Of a DNA stretch of 64,000 nt, positions 59,147 to 64,000 are shown piece by piece. Location: assembly GCA_965283955.1 (NCBI GenBank), contig CBDIQW010000001.1:2604001-2668000 (forward strand). Reading direction: 5' to 3'. Below the pieces are notes generated by a model. It did not search any database and was not told where the DNA came from. It saw only the letters and a program-made list of their open reading frames with translations. How positions within the stretch are numbered: the stretch's first letter is position 1; every line of letters begins with the position of its first letter. The translations under genes were made by a program, and so were the position numbers. The stretch is from Emticicia sp965283955 (GTDB taxonomy: Bacteria; Bacteroidota; Bacteroidia; Cytophagales; Spirosomataceae).

Positions 59147-61240
59147 ATGAATTCATTTGCAACACATATAAAAGAGGTCAATGCTGAAGGAATCAAAAAC
59201 CTTCAGCTAACGACTTTCGCTGGTGACATCGAACTCATCGGAACAGAGGAGAACATCATAAAAATCGAAATTTTCGCAAGCGTCAGAAGTTGGATGTCTT
59301 TATTTTTGAACAGTGAACGATTAGATTCGATTGACTCAGAAATTAACCCTATAAGCATCGAAACAATCGGTGAGACACTCAATATTCTCTCAAAACCCAA
59401 TTATTTTCACCCGTACAACTGGTTTAATTTTCAGAAAACCTCTTTCAGAATTTCTTTGCCGAAACACATCTTGGCAAATTCTAAAACTTACGGCGGAAAT
59501 GTTTACTTGAGAAACCTCGATTCTAATCATATTTTCACGACTTGGGGTGGGAACATACTGATTAACAACTCTAAAGGCATTTTTAGGGGCAAAACAATGG
59601 GAGGAAATTTAGAAATCAATAATTGTAATGCTACTATTGATGCTAAAACTTGGGGAGGAAAAGTATTTTTATCTGAAAACGATGGCGATATAGTTGTAAA
59701 AACACTCGGTGGAAATATTAAAATAAAAAATCAAAAAGGGAAAGTCCATGCCAGCACTTCAGGCGGAAATATCTCAGGTGATGGCTTAAAAGGTGAACTT
59801 CAATGCTCAACTTGGGGCGGAAATATAAAACTTTACGGTATCGAAGGCAATATTGGAGCGAACACCAAAGGTGGAAACATTAAAGCTGAAATAAAGTCTG
59901 TCAATAAATACATTTGGCTTGATACTTCGGGTGGAAATATTAAAGTGGCTTTACCCCTCAACCAAGCCATTGATGTCGATATTTCAAGCTCAAGAGTCAT
60001 TGTTCCACCACTTCAAAATTTTGAAGGCTACCGAACCCAAGACCAACTCGTAGGAAAACTCAATGGCGGAGGGCCAACTGTAAAAGTAAAAGGCACAGGC
60101 GGAAATATACACATATTTGGAAATTTAGAAAAAGAGGAAAAACTTCAAAACAGTTTTATCAAACGCCAAGAAGCTACTGAGAACAAACCAAGTTTAAATT
60201 TTAATATTGGTAATTTCATTTTTGGTCTGCTCTTTTGTTTACTCATTACATACGGTTTGAGCAGCATTGTGTATTTCACACTACAACTCATTGAACCTCA
60301 GAATACATTATCTCGTGTCGATAAGATTGTATTTTTATCAAACATTGCCATTAGTTTGAGTGCACACGGAGCCGTAACCACCTTTGTGCAGCTTTTAGAT
60401 AATAATGTGCGTTATCAGTCGATCAAATACTTGATAATCATCGTTTTTACATATGTATTACTGCGGTTTTGTCAATTCTTTCTTGGTATTTTTCACTTGA
60501 GTTATGCCGATATGGCATCAAATGGCCTGAGTAGTGATAGAGATTGGTATTTAGCAATTCCTGCTATTGTCAGTTCTTTGTATTTTTACTATTGGCAACA
60601 TACCCGACAAATCACACGTAAGATTTCGGAGCAAGAATATCAATTACTCAACCTCGAAAAACTCAAAACAACCGCCGAACTTGGGGCTTTACAAGCACGC
60701 ATAAATCCACATTTTTTATACAATTCACTCAATAGCATTGCAAGTTTGGTGCATTCAGACCCCGATAAGGCCGAAGAAATGACAATTCTTCTATCAAAGC
60801 TTTTTAGATACACAACCGACCGCAACAACGAACATTTTAGCAGCATTGCCGACGAACTGGAGATTGTAAAAACTTATCTTTCTATTGAACAAGTACGTTT
60901 TGGTGATAGATTAAAGTTTGCAACCGAATTAGATAAAGCTCTTGAAGATTTTCAGATTCCGAGGTTTTTATTGCAGCCTTTGGTCGAAAATGCCATCAAA
61001 CATGGCATTGCAAAGATTTCAGGAGAAGGGCGAATTGAGGTAAAAATCTACCAAAAAGACGAATCAATTATTCTTTCAGTATATGATTCGGGAAAGCCTT
61101 TTCCCGAAGAAATGGCATCAGGTTATGGGCTACGAAGCATCAACGATAAACTTAAATTGATTTACGGCAAAGATGCACAAGTAGAAATTCAGAACAACGA
61201 CGAATATAAAGCGGTAATAATTACGATAAAGAAAAAATGA
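59147..61240 (+). CDS. LytS-family sensor histidine kinase fused to an N-terminal Gly-Gly-Asn repeat domain
   Basis: The 697-residue protein starts with about 330 residues of beta-rich repeats resembling DUF4097/DUF2807 adhesin-like domains. A GGN motif recurs about every 18-20 residues (TYGGNVYL, TWGGNILI, TMGGNLEI, TLGGNIKI, TSGGNISG, TWGGNIKL, TKGGNIKA, TSGGNIKV). Four transmembrane helices follow (about 345-490), then a LytS-type kinase: ARINPHFLYNSLNSI with phospho-acceptor His522, LQPLVENAIKHG and SGYGLRSINDKL. There is no signal peptide, and four helices put both ends in the cytoplasm, so the repeat domain is probably cytosolic, unlike its exported relatives. Its stop overlaps the LytTR regulator start by 4 nt. 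The fusion looks unusual; the signal it senses is unknown. Confidence 0.88.
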   Translation: MNSFATHIKEVNAEGIKNLQLTTFAGDIELIGTEENIIKIEIFASVRSWMSLFLNSERLDSIDSEINPISIETIGETLNILSKPNYFHPYNWFNFQKTSFRISLPKHILANSKTYGGNVYLRNLDSNHIFTTWGGNILINNSKGIFRGKTMGGNLEINNCNATIDAKTWGGKVFLSENDGDIVVKTLGGNIKIKNQKGKVHASTSGGNISGDGLKGELQCSTWGGNIKLYGIEGNIGANTKGGNIKAEIKSVNKYIWLDTSGGNIKVALPLNQAIDVDISSSRVIVPPLQNFEGYRTQDQLVGKLNGGGPTVKVKGTGGNIHIFGNLEKEEKLQNSFIKRQEATENKPSLNFNIGNFIFGLLFCLLITYGLSSIVYFTLQLIEPQNTLSRVDKIVFLSNIAISLSAHGAVTTFVQLLDNNVRYQSIKYLIIIVFTYVLLRFCQFFLGIFHLSYADMASNGLSSDRDWYLAIPAIVSSLYFYYWQHTRQITRKISEQEYQLLNLEKLKTTAELGALQARINPHFLYNSLNSIASLVHSDPDKAEEMTILLSKLFRYTTDRNNEHFSSIADELEIVKTYLSIEQVRFGDRLKFATELDKALEDFQIPRFLLQPLVENAIKHGIAKISGEGRIEVKIYQKDESIILSVYDSGKPFPEEMASGYGLRSINDKLKLIYGKDAQVEIQNNDEYKAVIITIKKK

Positions 61241-61989
61241 AAACCATACTCATCGACGACGAACCTCTGGCTATCGGGCGGTTAAAAAGACTTTTGGGCA
61301 AATTTGAAGATTTTGAAATAATTGCAGAAGCAAAAAACGGACAAGAAGGCCTTGAAAAAGTAACGCAACTAAAACCCGATGTAATTTTTTTGGATATAGA
61401 AATGCCTGAAATGACAGGTTTTGAGATGCTCGCCCAGCTTGACTTTATGCCTTTAGTGGTTTTTGCAACGGCTTACGACCAATATGCCATCAGAGCTTTT
61501 GAAGAAAACTCAATAGATTATCTATTGAAACCAATTGAAACCGAACGTTTAGAAAAGACAGTTGAGAAACTGCGTAAATTAAAGTCAAACACGAGCGATA
61601 GCTCCATGAATAATAGTCTTTTACAACTAATTGAGCAATTCAAGCCCAAGAAAGATATTCATTCGATTTCGGTAAAATCGGGCGAAAAGATTTTGTTTAT
61701 TCCATTGACAGAAATCAGCTTTTTTGAAGCCGAAGATAAATACGTTTTCTTGAATACGACTGATGGGAAACAATATCTAACCAATTATACGATAGCATCA
61801 CTCGAAGAAAAACTGCCAGAAAACTTCATCCGAGTAAGTCGCTCGTCAATCATTAATTCTCTCTTAATCAAAGAGTTACAAAAGTATTTCAGCGGAAAAT
61901 ATCTGGTAATTATGCGAGATACAAAAGCCTCGAAAATAGAAACAGGCTCAGCTTATGGAGAAAATTTGAAGAAGTTGATGGAGATTTAG
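61237..61989 (+). CDS. LytTR-family response regulator
   Basis: The 250-residue regulator has a CheY-like receiver: acidic pocket DDEP (Asp7-Asp8), phospho-acceptor Asp53 in VIFLDIEMPEMTG, Thr in FATAYDQYA and Lys in DYLLKPIETERL. A LytTR DNA-binding domain follows (about residues 140-245), with SGEKILFIPLTEISFFEAEDKYVFL and ENFIRVSRSSIINSLLIKEL. It overlaps the LytS-type kinase gene by 4 nt (ATGA), so the two are translationally coupled and form a cognate pair. LytTR proteins usually bind two direct repeats upstream of few targets; the helical-repeat gene just upstream or an envelope gene is a plausible target, but no site was identified. Confidence 0.95.
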   Translation: MKTILIDDEPLAIGRLKRLLGKFEDFEIIAEAKNGQEGLEKVTQLKPDVIFLDIEMPEMTGFEMLAQLDFMPLVVFATAYDQYAIRAFEENSIDYLLKPIETERLEKTVEKLRKLKSNTSDSSMNNSLLQLIEQFKPKKDIHSISVKSGEKILFIPLTEISFFEAEDKYVFLNTTDGKQYLTNYTIASLEEKLPENFIRVSRSSIINSLLIKELQKYFSGKYLVIMRDTKASKIETGSAYGENLKKLMEI

Positions 61990-61999
61990 ACAAGAGATA

Positions 62000-62068
62000 T
62001 TAGACAAAGGACAAGAGAAAAAAGTAAAAATAATTTACTCTATCTCATGTCTTTTGTCCCTTGTCTAA
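62000..62068. terminator. Compound hairpin between convergent LytTR and DsbA-family genes
   Basis: TTAGACAAAGGACAAGAGA pairs with TCTTTTGTCCCTTGTCTAA with two mismatches; a small inner hairpin (AGTAAA/TTTACT) lies in the loop. It may terminate both genes. Confidence 0.6.
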
Positions 62069-62077
62069 AATCCATTA

Positions 62078-62773
62078 TCAACAATTCGTTCCGTCAATAT
62101 CGCAAACCTCGCCCACGGCTTCAACTGGCTGCATTTCGGCTGCAACTTTATTCAATGTATCCAAGAATACACTTGTTGGCTGAGCTCCACTGATGGCATA
62201 TTTATTATTCAAGATAAAAAATGGCACACCAGAAACGCCTAAATTCTGAAAATGCTTGATTTCCTGAGTAACGTGATAAGAGATTTCTTCATTAGCCAAA
62301 ATGCCTTCGGTCTTTTCACGATTCCAGCCAAAATCTTCCATAAAAGCAATGAGTTGCTCTTTCTCAGAGAAATCAATACCATCAGTAAAATATGCCTTGA
62401 AAAACTTCTCTTCTAACTCGATTTGCGTTCCTTCTTCACGGGCAATGTGTAGCATTTTGTGCAACGGAATCGTATTGATAGCTTTTGGCATTTTATCAAA
62501 ATCAAACTTGATGCCTGCCTGCTCGCCCACCCCTACCACACGCTGAAACATTGGCTCGATTCGCTCTTTGCTACCGAATTTATTAAGAAAGTATTCTTCT
62601 TTATCAAGTCCTTCGGCTGGAATCGTTGGGTCAAGCTGAAATGGATGCCAAGTAATCTCAACTGGCTGACTATCAAAACTTTCAAGTGCTTTTTCTAAAT
62701 GTTTTTTTCCGATATAACACCACGGACACGCCACATCAGACACTATATCTATTTGCAAAGGTTTGTTATTCAT
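62078..62773 (-). CDS. DsbA-family (FrnE-like) cytoplasmic oxidoreductase
   Basis: This 231-residue thioredoxin-fold protein has the C16-P-W-C19 active site (VSDVACPWCYIGKKHLEKAL), the DsbA helical insertion (LDPTIPAEGLDKEEY and following) and the cis-Pro loop in VSGVPFFILNNKYAISGAQP. No signal peptide is present, so it belongs to the cytosolic FrnE/2-hydroxychromene-isomerase-like branch. It carries a C-terminal extension with a second cysteine pair (Cys224 and Cys231, EVCDIDGTNC) not needed for the fold, which could form a second redox or metal site. The substrate is unknown. A terminator separates it from the upstream manC gene. Confidence 0.9.
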   Translation of the reverse strand: MNNKPLQIDIVSDVACPWCYIGKKHLEKALESFDSQPVEITWHPFQLDPTIPAEGLDKEEYFLNKFGSKERIEPMFQRVVGVGEQAGIKFDFDKMPKAINTIPLHKMLHIAREEGTQIELEEKFFKAYFTDGIDFSEKEQLIAFMEDFGWNREKTEGILANEEISYHVTQEIKHFQNLGVSGVPFFILNNKYAISGAQPTSVFLDTLNKVAAEMQPVEAVGEVCDIDGTNC

Positions 62774-62823
62774 TATGTTTATTTGTTTTCAAATAAAACC
62801 TACGAAGTTGAAATTTGGTTCAA

Positions 62824-62855
62824 AAAAAGGGGTTCGATAAATCGAACCCCTTTTT
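62824..62855 (-). terminator. Intrinsic terminator of the mannose-1-phosphate guanylyltransferase gene
   Basis: A perfect 14-bp stem (AAAAAGGGGTTCGA and complement) with loop TAAA. On the minus strand a T run follows. It lies between the manC-like and DsbA-family genes on the same strand. Confidence 0.85.
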
Positions 62856-62928
62856 ACATATTTTGTACATTCTTGACTAAAATCGTATTAAATGACGCTA
62901 TGGACTGCTGGCCACAAACTGTTGGCTA

Positions 62929-63996
62929 CTATACAAACTCCTTGCCTTTCACTCCTGCCGCAGCCACAAATTCTTTTACTTTTTGTTCATCCTCTTTTTT
63001 ACAGATCATCAACACATTGTCAAACTCTGCTACAATGTATCCATCTAAGCCACTCAGAACAACTAAGCGGTCTTTTGGAGTTTTTATGATACTATTTTGA
63101 GTATCATAAAGCATTACATTTGCATCAACCGCATTTTGGTTCTCATCTTTATCAGATATTTCATACAAAGATTTCCAAGTACCCAAATCAGACCAACCAA
63201 TGTCAGAAAGTACCACAAATACATTTTCGGCACGCTCCATGATTCCGTTATCAATCGAAATATTTTTGCATTGTGGATATGCTTTGTTTAAAGCGTCGGC
63301 TTCATTTTCTGTATAATAATCGGCCTTGATTTCTTCAAAAGCCTCTGCCATTTCGGGTAAGAATGCTTCAAAACATTTCTTGATGGCATTTACATTCCAA
63401 ATAAAAATACCAGCATTCCAAACAAATTCACCACTTTCAACAAATTTCTTTGCCCACTCTAAGTTTGGTTTTTCGGTAAAAGTTACCACTCGCTTAATGT
63501 CACCTTCTGACTCTGAGAATTGAATGTATCCATAACCAGTATCTGGGCGAGTTGGTGTGATACCAAGTGTAACTAACACATCATTTTTTGCTGAGAAATG
63601 TAACGCAATACTAATTCGCTTGCGAAACTCCTCTTCTTTCAAAATAATATGGTCAGCAGGAGCAACAACAATATTAGCATTGGGGTTTTTTGCACCAATT
63701 TTGTAGCACGCATACGCAATACACGGAGCTGTATTTCTACGATTAGGTTCAAGCAAAATTTGGTCGTCATTCAAATAAGACAACTGTTGCTTTGTAATAT
63801 CATAGTATTCTTTGCTCGTAACTATATAGATATTTTCTTTTGGACAAATTCCATCAAAGCGTTCAACAGTTTGTTGGATCATTGTTTTTCCAATCCCCAA
63901 TACATCATGAAATTGTTTAGGGTTATTTGAGCGGCTAAATGGCCAGAACCTTGTTCCGACTCCTCCAGCCATGATTATAACGTAATTATTGTTCAT
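62929..63996 (-). CDS. manC: Mannose-1-phosphate guanylyltransferase
   Basis: This enzyme makes GDP-mannose from mannose-1-phosphate and GTP for surface polysaccharides and glycans. The 355-residue protein has the nucleotidyltransferase signature MAGGVGTRFWPFSRSNNPKQF (residues 10-30), EPNRRNTAPCIAYA, VVAPADHIILKEEEF, GYGYIQFSE, FTEKPN and WNAGIFIWNV. It is the short single-domain form (about 350 aa) without the fused phosphomannose isomerase of E. coli-type ManC/AlgA. The ATG at 63996-63994 is only four bases inside the window edge, so the gene is complete but its promoter is not seen. It ends in a hairpin terminator. Confidence 0.93.
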   Translation of the reverse strand: MNNNYVIIMAGGVGTRFWPFSRSNNPKQFHDVLGIGKTMIQQTVERFDGICPKENIYIVTSKEYYDITKQQLSYLNDDQILLEPNRRNTAPCIAYACYKIGAKNPNANIVVAPADHIILKEEEFRKRISIALHFSAKNDVLVTLGITPTRPDTGYGYIQFSESEGDIKRVVTFTEKPNLEWAKKFVESGEFVWNAGIFIWNVNAIKKCFEAFLPEMAEAFEEIKADYYTENEADALNKAYPQCKNISIDNGIMERAENVFVVLSDIGWSDLGTWKSLYEISDKDENQNAVDANVMLYDTQNSIIKTPKDRLVVLSGLDGYIVAEFDNVLMICKKEDEQKVKEFVAAAGVKGKEFV

Positions 63997-64000
63997 TGAT

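Noticed and set aside
59480..60120. Tandem DNA repeat or CRISPR-like array within the kinase gene
   Set aside because: The GGN periodicity is at protein level; nucleotide units differ strongly and there are no identical repeats with unique spacers.
62699..63100. 133-residue rightward frame across the manC/dsbA gap
   Set aside because: Runs through a terminator hairpin and antisense manC codons; no coding signature.

Overview
The window looks like chromosomal DNA of an AT-rich aerobic member of the Bacteroidota, most likely order Cytophagales (Emticicia/Runella/Spirosoma-like). This rests on gene content, not on a database search. The pointers are: TAnnTTTG-type -7 promoter elements and few clear Shine-Dalgarno sequences; SusC-style TonB receptor architecture, a C-terminal 3-coathanger domain, GIN/DUF2807 and BNR-type proteins; LytS/LytTR and PadR/PspC modules; a geranylgeranylglyceryl-phosphate synthase homologue; and a xanthorhodopsin-like pump with its blh retinal synthase. 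I saw no rRNA, tRNA, CRISPR array, prophage, integrase or insertion sequence. Nearly all DNA is coding, and most intergenic gaps hold hairpins.

Layout. 1-3.7 kb: a partial SGNH-hydrolase lipoprotein, anmK, and a frameshifted secreted sialate-O-acetylesterase-like protein. 3.7-11.1 kb: ppc, then a molybdoenzyme-maturation group (cysteine desulfurase, XdhC, a broken membrane protein, moeA). 11.1-14 kb: a VapBC-like toxin-antitoxin pair, the exo-muramidase NamZ and a class D beta-lactamase. 14-25.6 kb: housekeeping genes (GGGP synthase, folK, methyltransferase, aat, dsbD, HupE, alkB, prfB with its programmed frameshift, rpsL-rpsG). 25.7-38.5 kb: a large BNR-propeller protein, lipB, def, a nitrilase-fold amidase, an MDR oxidoreductase, an AlbA_2/Schlafen-type protein, an SMP-30-type lactonase, a non-catalytic M16 subunit, degP and hsp20. 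38.7-46.6 kb: vanadium-type haloperoxidase, an NtrY-like histidine kinase, a PadR-PspC/GIN operon, a rhamnose-mutarotase-like protein, DUF2795 and an SdiA-regulated-type protein. 46.7-48.5 kb: rhodopsin plus blh. 48.6-64 kb: S9 peptidase, DUF2911, a MacB/LolD-type ATPase, a large membrane-TPR protein, psd, YraN, a TonB receptor, a frameshifted helical-repeat protein beside an unusual LytS kinase and its LytTR regulator, a DsbA-family oxidoreductase and mannose-1-phosphate guanylyltransferase.

How genes work together. Rhodopsin and Blh form a minimal light-driven proton-pumping unit. The pump keeps the D-T-E pumping residues and the glycine that in xanthorhodopsin opens the carotenoid-antenna site. 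The desulfurase, XdhC and MoeA fit molybdenum-cofactor insertion and sulfuration. NamZ and AnmK fit peptidoglycan turnover. The LytS kinase and LytTR regulator overlap and are certainly a two-component pair. The kinase carries an unusual N-terminal Gly-Gly-Asn repeat (adhesin/DUF4097-like) domain predicted to be cytoplasmic.

The most unusual features are that kinase fusion, three exactly 33-nt intergenic palindromes plus other hairpin families (one copy of a G/C-rich family lies inside the 3' end of a gene), a parS-like site 5 bp from a perfect DnaA box, and four genes broken or run on by single-base indels at short homopolymers, which may be assembly errors.
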